Shown here piece by piece: positions 34,055 to 43,031 of a stretch of 64,000 nucleotides of DNA. Origin of the DNA: Arthrobacter sp. AL12 (GTDB lineage Bacteria > Actinomycetota > Actinomycetes > Actinomycetales > Micrococcaceae). Under the pieces are notes generated by a model that made no database searches, was not told where the DNA came from, and saw only the letters and a list, made by a program, of their open reading frames with translations. The DNA lies in the NCBI RefSeq assembly GCF_029960645.1, contig NZ_JASBQY010000016.1, positions 1 to 64,000 of the forward strand. Direction: 5' to 3'. The first letter of the stretch is position 1. Each line of letters begins with the position of its first letter. A program made the translations under genes and the position numbers.

Positions 34055-34798
34055 ATGACGGATGAAGTGGTTCTCGCCGGCGGTAACTCGACCCTTGTAA
34101 CGAGAGTCGGCCAGACCGTGCGGCGGACGACTGGGCCGTGGACGCCCGCCGTTCATGCGTTTCTCGATGCCGTCCGGTCCGCGGGCGTCAAGGAGGTCCC
34201 CGAACCCCTGGGCCTGGACGAACATGGCCGGGAGGTCCTCACCTTCGTTCCGGGAGACGCTGCGCACTACCCGCTGCCGCAGTGGGTCTGGTCCGCGTCG
34301 ATCCTGCACGACGCGGGGGCTTTGCTGCGACGTATCCACGACGCCAGCATTGGCCTTGCCGGGGCGGACCTCCGGTGGCAATTGCCGACCCACCATCCGG
34401 CGGAAGTCGTGTGCCATAACGACACCGCGCCGTACAACATGGTCTTCCGGGACGGACAGCTGGCGGCCCTCATCGACTTTGATACCGCCTCGCCCGGACC
34501 TAGAGTCTGGGACTTCGCCTATCTGGCATACCGCCTGGTTCCCTTGGGCGAAAACGGCGGAGACACTGCCCCCGCCGCCAGCGAGAGACACTCCCGACTT
34601 GATGACTTGATCGGGGCCTATGGTCTCCCCTTTGAGCACCGTGACGTCTATGAAACCCTCCGGGCCAGGCTGGACGAACTAGCCGACTTCACGGACAGGC
34701 GCGCTGCCGTCACGGGTCGAACGGACTTCCTCGACCATTCCGCCATGTATCGTCGCGATCGCGACGCAATTTCCGCGTTTGTCATCCAGGCTGGCTAG
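34055..34798 (+). CDS. Aminoglycoside phosphotransferase-family kinase
   Basis: The 247-residue protein has the APH/choline-kinase catalytic signature VVCHNDTAPYNMVFRDGQLAALIDFD (about 126-151: catalytic HxD-like with Asn, then the IDFD metal site), followed by SPGPRVWDFAYLAY, which is typical. The N-lobe (about 8-90) is short. Such proteins phosphorylate hydroxyls on sugars, choline, homoserine or antibiotics; the sequence does not show which, and resistance should not be assumed. There is no ribosome-binding site. Its 3' end overlaps the ASCH-like gene on the other strand by 120 bases, suggesting recent rearrangement in this small accessory region. Confidence 0.82.
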   Translation: MTDEVVLAGGNSTLVTRVGQTVRRTTGPWTPAVHAFLDAVRSAGVKEVPEPLGLDEHGREVLTFVPGDAAHYPLPQWVWSASILHDAGALLRRIHDASIGLAGADLRWQLPTHHPAEVVCHNDTAPYNMVFRDGQLAALIDFDTASPGPRVWDFAYLAYRLVPLGENGGDTAPAASERHSRLDDLIGAYGLPFEHRDVYETLRARLDELADFTDRRAAVTGRTDFLDHSAMYRRDRDAISAFVIQAG

Positions 34799-35044
34799 CC
34801 AGGGTACCTGGCCGGAAGGCCCCTGTGGATGGAAGCGCGGCACCGTCACCGGTGCGGTGTCGGCAATGTGGGGGTACTGGCGTCTCAGTCCCCTGAGCAG
34901 AAATTCGAGTGATGAGGCCCCGTCAAGCTCTCCATAGTTGTCGCCGAACATGAAAAGTGCAGGTCCTATTGCTGCGGGGTCATGGTAACTAATGGTTGCT
35001 GTCTTCAGCCCGGATCGGATGGGCTCGAAGTAGGCCGTGTCCAT
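34679..35044 (-). CDS. ASCH-domain-like protein, possibly decayed
   Basis: The 121-residue frame starts MDTAYFEPIRSGLKTATISYHDPAAIGP, which resembles the RNA-binding-type ASCH fold opening (IRSGxKTxT), and later has ELDGASSLEFLLRGLRRQYPHIADTAPVTVPRF, the usual closing helix and strand. About 25 residues that normally lie between these parts, near MFGDNY, seem to be missing, and the C-terminus runs about 45 residues beyond the domain into the APH gene. I read it as a real but deleted or decaying gene. An open frame extends upstream to 35185, without domain similarity. Function unknown; ASCH proteins are thought to bind RNA or modified nucleosides. Confidence 0.5.
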   Translation of the reverse strand: MDTAYFEPIRSGLKTATISYHDPAAIGPALFMFGDNYGELDGASSLEFLLRGLRRQYPHIADTAPVTVPRFHPQGPSGQVPWLASLDDKRGNCVAIATIHGGMVEEVRSTRDGSAPVREVG

Positions 35045-35106
35045 CGCAGGCGCTCCCGCCCGAGTCGTGGAGCGCGGCGCGGGACCCGTCTGCCTAAGCT
35101 TTACCC

Positions 35107-35732
35107 ATGCGTTCTTACCAGGACCGGCTTCCGCATCCCCCGAAGCGGGTGCTCGTGGCCGGGGTATCTGGAGTGGGCAAGACAACGCTTGGCGGGCGAA
35201 TCGCCGCCCTCACGGGAGGTCCGCACACAGAGATTGACGCGCTCTTCCACGGGCCCGCCTGGACCCCGCGGCCGGAGTTTCTCGCAGACGTCCGCTCGCT
35301 GATCAGGACCGATGCGTGACCACCGAGTGGCAGTACGACACCGCGCGGCCGCTGCTCGCAGGGAGCGCAGATTTGCTGGTCTGGCTCGACTTTCCCTTTG
35401 TGCGCGTCACGCTCCCCCGGCTCGTCCGGCGCACCATCCGCCGCCGATGGAGCCGGGAAGAGTTGTGGAACGGCAACACCGAAGCCCCGCTGTGGACAGT
35501 TCTCACCGAGCGTGAGCACATCGTGCGCTGGGCCATCCGGTCCAGGCGGAACTACACAGCGGCAGTGCCCCTCCTCATCCATGAATACCCGGACCTCATC
35601 GTTGTGCGGCTGCGTTCGCAACAGGAAGCTGATGGATGGCTGTCCGGGCCGTTGGCCGCCGCGGTCGGCGCGTCCGGCGCGGTCGCACCCGACGAACAAA
35701 GGAAGCCGTTACCCTGTCCAGATGACTGCTGA
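35107..35732 (+). pseudogene. P-loop AAA/kinase-like protein split by a frameshift
   Basis: Two adjacent frames read as one protein. The first (35107-35319) encodes 70 residues with the P-loop VAGVSGVGKTTLGGRIA and TEIDALFHGPAWTPRPEFLADVRSL. The second (35316-35732) continues EWQYDTARPLLAGSADLLVWLDFPFVRV, RRRWSREELWNGN and a basic C-terminus. Together they match small adenylate-kinase-like (FlaR/topology-modulation type) proteins, whose middle is D-x-x-W-x-x-E-W-Q-Y. The junction is GTGA at 35316-35319, where the first frame's TGA overlaps the second frame's GTG. It could be a -1 shift, a decayed gene, a sequencing error or a coupled two-part protein; the first is the simplest. Confidence 0.62.
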
Positions 35733-36378
35733 TATTCGCCTTGACAGCGTCCGGTCGACGTATGACGCGGTGGCGGAGAGCTACGCGGGCCAGCTGCCCG
35801 ACGCCAGCTTCGAGGCGCCGACGGACCGCGGCATGATCGAAGCCTTCGTCAGACATGTCACCCAGACACCGGCCCGTCCGGTAGTCGACGCCGGCTGCGG
35901 AACGGGCCGCATGACCCGGTTGCTGGCGTCGCTGGGTGTGGCCATTTCAGGGATTGATCTGTCCGCCGGAATGATTGCCGTCGCCCGCAGAACCTCGCCG
36001 GAGCTCGCCTTTGAGGTGGCCGATCTGTCGGAACTTCCGTACACGGACAGGCAGCTGGGCGGCGTCTTTGCCTGGTACTCGATCATCCATACGCCGCCCG
36101 GGGATCTCCCCCGGATTCTCGCCGAGTTCTTCCGCGTTCTGGCGCCGGGGGGCCATGCACTGCTCGGTTTCCAGGTCGGTGGGGGCCACCGGCATCTCTC
36201 CCGGGCCTACGGGCACGACGTGTCGCTGGAGGCCCACTTCTTCACACCGGAGCTCGTCGCCGGCCACTTGACCGGCGCAGGCTTCACCGTGATCGCTCAG
36301 ATGACACGCCAGGCACGTGCGCATGAAAAGACCCCGCAGGCGGTCCTTCTCGCCCGCCGGCCGGCCACGGAGGCATAG
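35722..36378 (+). CDS. Class I SAM-dependent methyltransferase
   Basis: The 218-residue protein has motif I VVDAGCGTGRMTRLLA (about 54-69), motif II SGIDLSAGMIAVAR, the LPYTDRQLGGVFAWYSIIHTP segment (motif post-II) and FRVLAPGGHALLGFQ (motif III), a standard Rossmann-fold small-molecule methyltransferase. The opening RSTYDAVAESYAGQLPD is typical of the UbiE/Methyltransf_11 group. The ATG overlaps the end of the split kinase by 11 bases. A GNAT gene converges on it. The substrate is unknown. Confidence 0.85.
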   Translation: MTADIRLDSVRSTYDAVAESYAGQLPDASFEAPTDRGMIEAFVRHVTQTPARPVVDAGCGTGRMTRLLASLGVAISGIDLSAGMIAVARRTSPELAFEVADLSELPYTDRQLGGVFAWYSIIHTPPGDLPRILAEFFRVLAPGGHALLGFQVGGGHRHLSRAYGHDVSLEAHFFTPELVAGHLTGAGFTVIAQMTRQARAHEKTPQAVLLARRPATEA

Positions 36379-36459
36379 CCCCGCCGGCAATTCCGGGCGT
36401 CATCGCCATGCCGCCTTTGCCGGCCCGGCGTCGGCCCTGCTGTTCGTCGCCGCCTGTTG

Positions 36460-37239
36460 TCAGCAGCCGGTCAGGTGCCGCTTGGGCCGTTCCTGCCGGT
36501 AGAGGTACCGGCCAGCGGCCTGGAATCCGGCGCGGGCATAGAGTTCCCGGGCGCCGGCATTGGCGGCCATCACCAGCAGCCAGTAGCTGCCGAGGCCCCG
36601 GGCGTCCCCTTCGCGCAGCAGGGCCTGCAGGATCCGGGCGGCGTGGCCGTTCCGCCGGGCGTCCGGGCGGGTCGCCATGCAGTACAGCCCGCCGGTCCCG
36701 CCATGAGGAAGAGCAAGGCGCCCGACGGCGGCGGGACGGCCGTCGTCGTCCCGCACGAGGGCGTACAGCGAGGGGCAGCGTTCAAGGATCCCTCGGGCGG
36801 CGGCGAGGGCAGCGTCGTCGCCGCGGCCGTCCACGCTCCACCAGAGCCGCAGCCACTCCGGAGAGGGCCCGGCCGAAATTTCGACGCCGCTGTCGGTGCC
36901 CGGGGATTCAGTGCCGCCGACCCGGACCAGCACCAGGGTCTCGGACTGCCGGGTGAACCTCTCCTCATCCAGTACGGCGTTGAGCGGCGCGGAGCACGGG
37001 TCCTCGAAGACCTGGAAGATCAGCGGCAGCCGGCGGTTGCGGTACCAGAGGCGCGCCTCCCGGAGCGCGGCCAGCAGTCTGTGGGGGTCCGCCCCGGGCT
37101 CGCGGGGCCAGACGGAGTTGGCCCGCTGCGTCACGCCGGAGGCGGCGCGGAGCATCCAGCCGCCGGATTCCTCCCGCTCGGCGGCCGGCCACGCGGCGTC
37201 CATCAGCTCCTCGAGCCTGGTCATCGGTTCCTGCCCCAT
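36460..37239 (-). CDS. GNAT-family N-acetyltransferase
   Basis: The 259-residue protein has an N-terminal helical domain (about 1-110) and a C-terminal GNAT fold: YALVRDDDGRPAAVGRLALPHGGTGGLYCMATRPDARRNGHAARILQALLREGDARG includes beta4 and the acetyl-CoA pyrophosphate loop R-R-N-G-H-A (Q/RxxGxG/A type), and LLVMAANAGARELYARAGFQAAGRYLYR is the usual last strand. The start is the ATG at 37239 with AAGGGG about five bases upstream; the ATG at 37224 is possible. It follows aspS past a hairpin. The acceptor substrate is unknown. Confidence 0.85.
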   Translation of the reverse strand: MGQEPMTRLEELMDAAWPAAEREESGGWMLRAASGVTQRANSVWPREPGADPHRLLAALREARLWYRNRRLPLIFQVFEDPCSAPLNAVLDEERFTRQSETLVLVRVGGTESPGTDSGVEISAGPSPEWLRLWWSVDGRGDDAALAAARGILERCPSLYALVRDDDGRPAAVGRLALPHGGTGGLYCMATRPDARRNGHAARILQALLREGDARGLGSYWLLVMAANAGARELYARAGFQAAGRYLYRQERPKRHLTGC

Positions 37240-37302
37240 CGGGCCCCTTTCCGTCCAGCGCACATCGTCCGGTACGTCCCGGGAGGAGTTCCGGGACATC
37301 AA

Positions 37303-37340
37303 CAGCAAAGGCTCCCCGGTTGCCCGGAGAGCCTCTGCTG
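37303..37340 (-). terminator. Terminator after aspS
   Basis: A 17-bp stem (37303-37319 with 37324-37340; two positions are G-U pairs on the minus-strand RNA) closes a four-base loop 15 bases beyond the aspS stop. TTG follows on the minus strand, a minimal tail. Confidence 0.8.
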
Positions 37341-37354
37341 CTGATCACATCAGG

Positions 37355-39136
37355 CTACTTGGTGCCGTCCGCCTTCTTGGCCTCCGGCTTGAAGTCCACG
37401 CCGGCTTCCTTGCGCTGCTGCGCGGTGATCGGCGCCGGCGCCTGGGTCAGCGGGTCGAAGCCGCCGCCGGACTTCGGGAACGCGATGACGTCGCGGATGG
37501 ACTCCACGCCGGCCAGCAGTGCGACGACACGGTCCCAGCCGAACGCGATGCCGCCGTGGGGAGGCGCGCCGAACTTGAAGCCCTCGAGCAGGAACCCGAA
37601 CTTGGTCTGCGCGTCCGCCTTGTCCAGGCCCATCAGCTCGAAGACCCGTTCCTGGATGTCGCTCTGGTGGATACGGATGGAGCCGCCGCCGATTTCGTTG
37701 CCGTTGCAGACGATGTCATAGGCGTAGGACAGCGCGGATTCGGGATCCTTGTCGAAGCTGTCCATGAACTCCGGCTTGGGCGAGGTGAACGCGTGGTGCA
37801 CGGCGGTCCACTGCCCGGCGCCGACGGCGACGTCGCCGGACGCGACGGCCGCTGCAGCCGGTTCGAACATCGGGGCGTCGACCACCCAGCAGAAGGCCCA
37901 GTCGCTCGGGTTGATAAGGCCGGTGCGGTGGCCGATCTCCACGCGGGCCGCGCCCAGCAGCGCGCGGGACGGCGACTTCTCGCCGGCGGCGAAGAAGATG
38001 CAGTCCCCCGGCTTCGCGCCAACGGCCTCGGCCAGTCCGGCGCGCTCGGTGTCGGTCAGGTTCTTGGCCACGGGGCCGGCGAGTTCGCCGTCTTCCTTGT
38101 ACAGGACGTAGGCCAGGCCCTTCGCGCCGCGCTGCTTGGCCCATTCCTGCCAGGCATCGAGCGCGCGGCGGGCCTGGGAGGCTCCGCCCGGCATCACGAC
38201 GGCGCCGACGTAGGGTGCCTTGAACACGCCGAAGTTGGTGTCTTTGAAGAACTCGGTCAGCTCGGTGAGTTCCAGGCCGAAGCGCAGGTCCGGCTTGTCC
38301 GAGCCGTAGCGGGCCATCGCGTCGTGGTAGGTGATGCGCTGGATCGGCGTCGGAATTTCGACGTCGATCAGCTTCCACAGTGCCTTCACGATGTTCTCGC
38401 CGATCCGGATGATGTCGTCCTGCTCGACGAAGCTGGCTTCGATGTCGAGCTGGGTGAACTCCGGCTGGCGGTCCGCGCGGAAGTCCTCATCGCGGTAGCA
38501 GCGGGCGATCTGGTAGTACTTCTCGAAACCGCCGACCTGCAGGAGCTGCTTGAACAGCTGCGGGGACTGCGGCAGCGCGTACCAGGAACCCGGCGCCAGG
38601 CGCGCGGGGACCACGAAGTCGCGGGCGCCTTCCGGGGTCGAGCGCGTCAGCGTCGGGGTTTCGATCTCGACGTAGCCGTCCTGGTGGAGCAGTTCCCGGG
38701 CGACACGGTTGGCCTCGGAGCGCAGGCGCATGTTGCGGGCGGGGCCGGGGCGGCGCAGGTCCAGGTAGCGGTGCTTGAGGCGGGCTTCCTCGCCGACTTC
38801 GACGTGCTCGTCGATCTGGAACGGCAGCGGCTCGGAGGTGTTGAGGATGGTGACCCTCTCGGCCATGACCTCGATCTCGCCGGTGGCCAGCGCCGGGTTC
38901 TCGTTGCCCTCCGGGCGCCGGGAGACGGTGCCGGTCACCTGCAGCACGTACTCGTTGCGCAGCCCGTGGAAGACTTCCTCTTCACGGACGACCACCTGGG
39001 ACACCCCCGTGGCGTCGCGCAGGTCAACGAAGGCGACACCACCGTGGTCACGACGCCGGCCGACCCAGCCGGCGAGGGTTACGGTTTGTCCAATGTGCTC
39101 GGAGCGTAGGGATCCGAGGTCATGTGTGCGCAGCAC
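37355..39136 (-). CDS. aspS: Aspartyl-tRNA synthetase, probably non-discriminating
   Basis: AspS is a class II synthetase that charges tRNA-Asp; non-discriminating forms also charge tRNA-Asn for the GatCAB route. The 593-residue protein has the OB-fold anticodon domain ([19 protein letters not shown], about 23-41), class II motif 2 [25 protein letters not shown], a GAD insertion and motif 3 [15 protein letters not shown]. His31 in RRDHGG is the residue reported for non-discriminating bacterial enzymes. The start is GTG at 39136 with AAAGG six bases upstream; a longer ATG start at 39178 would add 14 residues. It is divergent from the permease gene. Confidence 0.96.
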   Translation of the reverse strand: MLRTHDLGSLRSEHIGQTVTLAGWVGRRRDHGGVAFVDLRDATGVSQVVVREEEVFHGLRNEYVLQVTGTVSRRPEGNENPALATGEIEVMAERVTILNTSEPLPFQIDEHVEVGEEARLKHRYLDLRRPGPARNMRLRSEANRVARELLHQDGYVEIETPTLTRSTPEGARDFVVPARLAPGSWYALPQSPQLFKQLLQVGGFEKYYQIARCYRDEDFRADRQPEFTQLDIEASFVEQDDIIRIGENIVKALWKLIDVEIPTPIQRITYHDAMARYGSDKPDLRFGLELTELTEFFKDTNFGVFKAPYVGAVVMPGGASQARRALDAWQEWAKQRGAKGLAYVLYKEDGELAGPVAKNLTDTERAGLAEAVGAKPGDCIFFAAGEKSPSRALLGAARVEIGHRTGLINPSDWAFCWVVDAPMFEPAAAAVASGDVAVGAGQWTAVHHAFTSPKPEFMDSFDKDPESALSYAYDIVCNGNEIGGGSIRIHQSDIQERVFELMGLDKADAQTKFGFLLEGFKFGAPPHGGIAFGWDRVVALLAGVESIRDVIAFPKSGGGFDPLTQAPAPITAQQRKEAGVDFKPEAKKADGTK

Positions 39137-39243
39137 AGCACGCCTTTCTGAAGAAGACAGAGGGAAATCAAAACTCATGTTCAATAGGATCGCTACTGGA
39201 ACGATCCCGTTCGAGTTTACCCGCTGGAAAGGCCCCTCCCGCC

Positions 39244-40542
39244 ATGGCAAGCCGCCGTCAGAACACAGCCTCCCCTGACCCGCGCACCCCCGGGCAGCTG
39301 CAGCGCCGCCTGGGCGTCCTGGATTCGACGGCGATCGGGCTCGGCTCCATGCTGGGCGCCGGGGTGTTTGTGGTCTTCGCGCCTGCCGCTGCCCTGGCCG
39401 GTCCCCTGCTGGCCGTCGCTGTGGCCCTGGCCGGTCTGATCGCGTACTGCAACGCGGTGGCCTCGGCCCAGCTGGCCGCCCAGTATCCTTCCAGCGGCGG
39501 CACCTACATCTACGGGCGGACGCGGCTGGGCGAATGGCCGGGCTTCATCGCCGGCTGGGGCTTCGTAACCGGAAAAACCGCCTCCTGCGCGGCGATGGCC
39601 CTCACGTTCGGCCACTATGCGGCCCCGGACTTCGCCACGCCGCTGGCGGTGTCCGCCGTTGTGGTCCTGACCGGCGTGAACCTGCTCGGGATCACCCGGA
39701 CGGCCCTGCTGACCCGGATCCTGCTGGCCGTGGTGCTCGCCACTCTTGCGTTCGTGGCGGCGGCGTCGATGCTGGGACCGCATCCTGCATCCGACGGTGC
39801 AGCCGCCAGCGCCGCGGCGGCGGGCGGCTGGGGTGTGCTCCCGGCGGCGGGACTGATGTTCTTCGCCTTTGCCGGGTACGCCCGGATCGCGACGCTGGGC
39901 GAGGAGGTCAAGGACCCGACCCGCACCATTCCGCGGGCCATTCTCGCGGCCCTGGCCGCGGCGTTCGTCATCTATCTCGGGATGGCGCTGCTGCTGCAGT
40001 GGCATCTGCCGGCGGAACAGCTGGCCGGTTCGACGGCGCCGCTGCTCGACGCCGTCACCAGTTCGGCGCTCAGCGCCGGCGCCCCGTTCGTGCAGGCGGG
40101 CGCGGCCGCCGCGTGCCTCGGCGCGCTGCTGGCACTGATCACGGGGGTGGGCCGGACTGCGATGGCGATGGCGCGGGAACGTGACCTGCCGTCCCCGCTC
40201 GCCCGGGTCGGCGGAGCGAACACGGTTCCGTTCCTCGCCGAACTGACCGTCGCGGCCGCCGTCATTTTACTGCTGCTGAGCACCAACGTGCTGACCGTCG
40301 TGGGCTTCTCCAGCTTCGGCGTGCTGGTCTACTACTCGGTGACGAATGCCGCGGCCTTCACGCTGTCCGCGCGGCCCTGGCATGCGCCGCGCTGGCTGAA
40401 CGTCCTGGGGTTCCTCGGCTGCCTGGTCCTGGCCGTGACCCTGCCGCCCGCCTCGGTGCTGGGCATGGCCGCAGTGCTGGCGGTCGGTGTGGCCGGGCGC
40501 TTCCTGGTGCTGCGGCTGCGGCGCCGGAAAGCCGCCGCCTAG
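39244..40542 (+). CDS. APC-superfamily amino acid permease
   Basis: The 432-residue integral membrane protein has about 12 hydrophobic helices and APC motifs: [25 protein letters not shown] at TM1, with the GLGxxLGAGxF unwound substrate site, [25 protein letters not shown], and [28 protein letters not shown] near TM6, closely matching the family signature. The substrate is probably an amino acid or polyamine. Candidate -10 TAGGAT is at 39186-39191. Its TAG stop overlaps the hisS stop on the other strand within CTAG. There is no terminator between them. Confidence 0.88.
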   Translation: MASRRQNTASPDPRTPGQLQRRLGVLDSTAIGLGSMLGAGVFVVFAPAAALAGPLLAVAVALAGLIAYCNAVASAQLAAQYPSSGGTYIYGRTRLGEWPGFIAGWGFVTGKTASCAAMALTFGHYAAPDFATPLAVSAVVVLTGVNLLGITRTALLTRILLAVVLATLAFVAAASMLGPHPASDGAAASAAAAGGWGVLPAAGLMFFAFAGYARIATLGEEVKDPTRTIPRAILAALAAAFVIYLGMALLLQWHLPAEQLAGSTAPLLDAVTSSALSAGAPFVQAGAAAACLGALLALITGVGRTAMAMARERDLPSPLARVGGANTVPFLAELTVAAAVILLLLSTNVLTVVGFSSFGVLVYYSVTNAAAFTLSARPWHAPRWLNVLGFLGCLVLAVTLPPASVLGMAAVLAVGVAGRFLVLRLRRRKAAA

Positions 40543-41909
40543 GCTTTCAGGACCCGGACGTGCAGGTCCTCCGCGGCGGGCGCCCAGGTGGCCGGATCGG
40601 CGTCGACCTGCTCGCCGGAGCGGATGTCCTTGACCTGGTGTTTGCCGTCGTCGTCGGTGAACCAGACGAAGGGGATGCCGCGGCGGTCCGCGAATTTGAT
40701 CTGCTTGCCGAACTTCTCGGCCTTGGCCGCCACCTCGGTGGCGATCCCGCGGCTGCGCAGTTCCGCGGCGACGTCCTGCGCGGCGCCCCAGCTGTCGTCG
40801 CTGCTCAGCGCCACCAGCACGGCGGTCGGCACGGAGCGTGTTGCTTTGGCGAGCTCCTGGCTGAGGATCCGGGAGACCAGCCGGGTCACGCCGATGGAGA
40901 GCCCGACGCCGGGGAACTTGCGGTTCCCCTTGCTGGCGAGGGCGTCGTAGCGCCCGCCGGAGCAGATCGAGCCGAGCTGTTCGTGGCCCACCAGGACGGT
41001 TTCGACCACGGTGCCGGTGTAGTAGTCCAGGCCGCGGGCGATGCTGAGGTCGGCGACGACCTTGCCGGGCGCCCGCTGGACGGCTGCGGCGATGACCTGC
41101 TCCAGTTCGGTCAGGCCCTCCTCGAGCAGGTCGTTGCTGACCCCGAGGGCGCGGACCTGCTCCACGAAGGAGGTGTCCCCGGTGCGGATCGAGGCCAGTT
41201 TCAGGGCGGCCTGGGCCTGCTCGTCGCTGGCTCCGAGCTCGGTTTTGAGCAGCTCAGCCACCTTGGCGGGGCCGATCTTTTCGAGCTTGTCGATGCTGCG
41301 CAGCACGCCGGCGGTGTCGGTGAGTCCAATGCCGTTGTAGAAGCCCTCGGCCAGCTTGCGGTTGTTGATCCGGAGCAGGAAAGCCGGGATCGGCAGGGCG
41401 CTCAGGGCCTCGGCGATGACCAGCGCAATCTCGACGTCGTAACGGAACGGCAGCTCGCCGTCGCCCACAATGTCGATGTCGGCCTGGGTGAACTCGCGGG
41501 CGCGGCCTTCCTGCGGACGCTCCCCGCGCCAGACCTTCTGGATCTGGTAGCGGCGGAACGGGAAAGCAAGGTAGCCGGCGTTCTCCACGACGTACCGGGC
41601 AAAGGGCACGGTGAGGTCGAAGTGCAGCGCCAGGGCGTGCGGATCGCCCCGGTGCGACTTGGCGGCATCCGTGTTTGTCGCGGCTGCGCCTTCGCCGTCG
41701 TCGTCCTGGAGCCGGCTCAGCCCGTAGACCTCTTTGTCGATCTCACCCTTGCGCAGCAGCTGCCCGACCGTCTCCACCGCGCGGGTTTCAATGGAGGAAA
41801 AGCCATGGAGTTCGAAGACCCGGCGCAGCGTGTCCAGCACATGCAGCTCCACCAGCCGCTCCTCGGGAAGCCACTCGGGGAATCCGGACAGGGAGGCGGT
41901 GCGTGCCAT
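40539..41909 (-). CDS. hisS: Histidyl-tRNA synthetase
   Basis: HisS charges tRNA-His. The 456-residue class II synthetase has VLDTLRRVFELHGFSSIETRAVE (motif 1 region), motif 2 PFRRYQIQKVWRGERPQEGRAREFTQADIDIVG, the histidine A loop ARGLDYYTGTVVE, GGRYDAL, and motif 3 FPGVGLSIGVTRL. The C-terminal anticodon-binding domain begins near VLVALSSDDSW. The ATG has GGAGAA nine bases upstream. It shares the region upstream with the cyclophilin gene, where a perfect dyad lies. This longer class groups with actinobacterial HisS. Confidence 0.96.
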   Translation of the reverse strand: MARTASLSGFPEWLPEERLVELHVLDTLRRVFELHGFSSIETRAVETVGQLLRKGEIDKEVYGLSRLQDDDGEGAAATNTDAAKSHRGDPHALALHFDLTVPFARYVVENAGYLAFPFRRYQIQKVWRGERPQEGRAREFTQADIDIVGDGELPFRYDVEIALVIAEALSALPIPAFLLRINNRKLAEGFYNGIGLTDTAGVLRSIDKLEKIGPAKVAELLKTELGASDEQAQAALKLASIRTGDTSFVEQVRALGVSNDLLEEGLTELEQVIAAAVQRAPGKVVADLSIARGLDYYTGTVVETVLVGHEQLGSICSGGRYDALASKGNRKFPGVGLSIGVTRLVSRILSQELAKATRSVPTAVLVALSSDDSWGAAQDVAAELRSRGIATEVAAKAEKFGKQIKFADRRGIPFVWFTDDDGKHQVKDIRSGEQVDADPATWAPAAEDLHVRVLKA

Positions 41910-42018
41910 GGTGGATTTTTCTCCTCAGGTAAAACCGGCCGGAGTCTCCTGCGCCGCGCTGCGGCCGAAACGGGCCGCCCGAAACGGGGATCAGATGGAT
42001 GGCAGACAGGCCGGTCAT

Positions 42019-42049
42019 GCATAAACTGTGTGCGGCAGTCAGTTTATGC
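42019..42049. promoter_or_regulatory. Perfect 10-11-10 dyad between hisS and the cyclophilin gene
   Basis: GCATAAACTG (42019-42028) and CAGTTTATGC (42040-42049) are exact inverted copies 11 bases apart, in otherwise GC-rich DNA between divergent genes. Each arm contains TAAACT, a fair -10 hexamer, in the orientation that would serve the gene on its far side. The dyad could be a dimeric-repressor operator, paired promoters, or an RNA hairpin in either leader. The rest of the 260-base gap (41910-42169) shows no gene. Confidence 0.6.
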
Positions 42050-42169
42050 GTTCCGCGCCCGCAACTTCTAATGCGGCCGGCCACGCCCCGGCTGCCGGCA
42101 GCATTACTGCTGAACACACGACGGCGCCCACGCGCCGCCGTCGATTCGGCCCTACACCCAGGAGGACCT

Positions 42170-42970
42170 TTGGCGGCCAGTTCACGGAGCGCCCGCGAAG
42201 CCAAGCGGCGCGTCCAGCAAATGGAGGCGAAGCGCGGGCTGCGCAAGGAGCAGGACAAGCGCCGCAGGCGCGACAACTTCCTCGCCGTTGCCGCCGGAAC
42301 GGCCGCGGTCGTCGTTGCCATGGTGCTGCAGCTGACGGTCTTCTCCTCCAATCCCACCGAGGACGAATACGCCGCCGCCCAGGCAGGGCTGACCACCCCG
42401 CCGGCTACGCCGTCGCCCTCCCCCAGCAACGCCGACAACATCCCGAAGCCTGAAACGGCCGCCGGCCAGACCTTCACCGGCGAACTCAAGCTCAACAGCG
42501 GGACGCTCGGCGTCGAACTGGACGGCACCAACGCACCCCAGGCGGCCGCCGTCTTCAAGTCCCTCGCGGACCAGAACTTTTACGCCGGGCTCAGCTGCCA
42601 CCGCCTCACCACCGCCGAGACGTTCGGCGTGCTGCAGTGCGGCTCCAAGGCCGGCGACGGCAGCAGCGACCCGGGCTTCACCTGGGGCCCGTTGGAGAAC
42701 ACCCCGGCGGACGATACCTACCCGGCCGGAACCATCGCCGTGGCCCGCAGCGGCGGGAACGCCTACGGCAACGGCACCCAGTTCTTCATTGTGTACAAGG
42801 ACACCGTCATCCCGGCGGACGCCGCGGGCGGTTACACCGTGGTGGGGAAGGTGACCTCGGGACTGGACGCGGTGACCAATATTGCGGCCGCCGGACTAAA
42901 ACCGGGTGATAACGCCACAGACGGCGCCCCTGCGGAACCAGTCACGATAGACTCGTTCTCTCTGAAGTAA
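42170..42970 (+). CDS. Membrane-anchored peptidyl-prolyl isomerase (cyclophilin type)
   Basis: The 266-residue protein has a very basic cytoplasmic N-terminus with coiled-coil character (1-35), one transmembrane helix (about 37-58), a Thr/Pro/Ser-rich linker (about 72-90), and an extracytoplasmic cyclophilin domain with the catalytic-type arginine in LSCHRLTT (144-145), GDGSSDPGF and NGTQFFIVYKD. It should catalyse proline isomerisation on secreted or membrane proteins. The start is TTG at 42170 with AGGAGG four bases upstream; the open frame continues further upstream without homology. The cyclophilin-rel neighbourhood recurs in actinobacteria. Confidence 0.85.
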   Translation: MAASSRSAREAKRRVQQMEAKRGLRKEQDKRRRRDNFLAVAAGTAAVVVAMVLQLTVFSSNPTEDEYAAAQAGLTTPPATPSPSPSNADNIPKPETAAGQTFTGELKLNSGTLGVELDGTNAPQAAAVFKSLADQNFYAGLSCHRLTTAETFGVLQCGSKAGDGSSDPGFTWGPLENTPADDTYPAGTIAVARSGGNAYGNGTQFFIVYKDTVIPADAAGGYTVVGKVTSGLDAVTNIAAAGLKPGDNATDGAPAEPVTIDSFSLK

Positions 42971-43031
42971 CCAGCCGTTGCCCTTGCGGCCACGGCCCCA
43001 GCATTTCCCTCCAAGCGAAAGACTTCTAGCG

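Noticed and set aside
35398-35721. Upstream extension of the methyltransferase frame
   Set aside because: It overlaps the kinase fragment in another frame; homology and the SAM-binding fold begin at the ATG at 35722.
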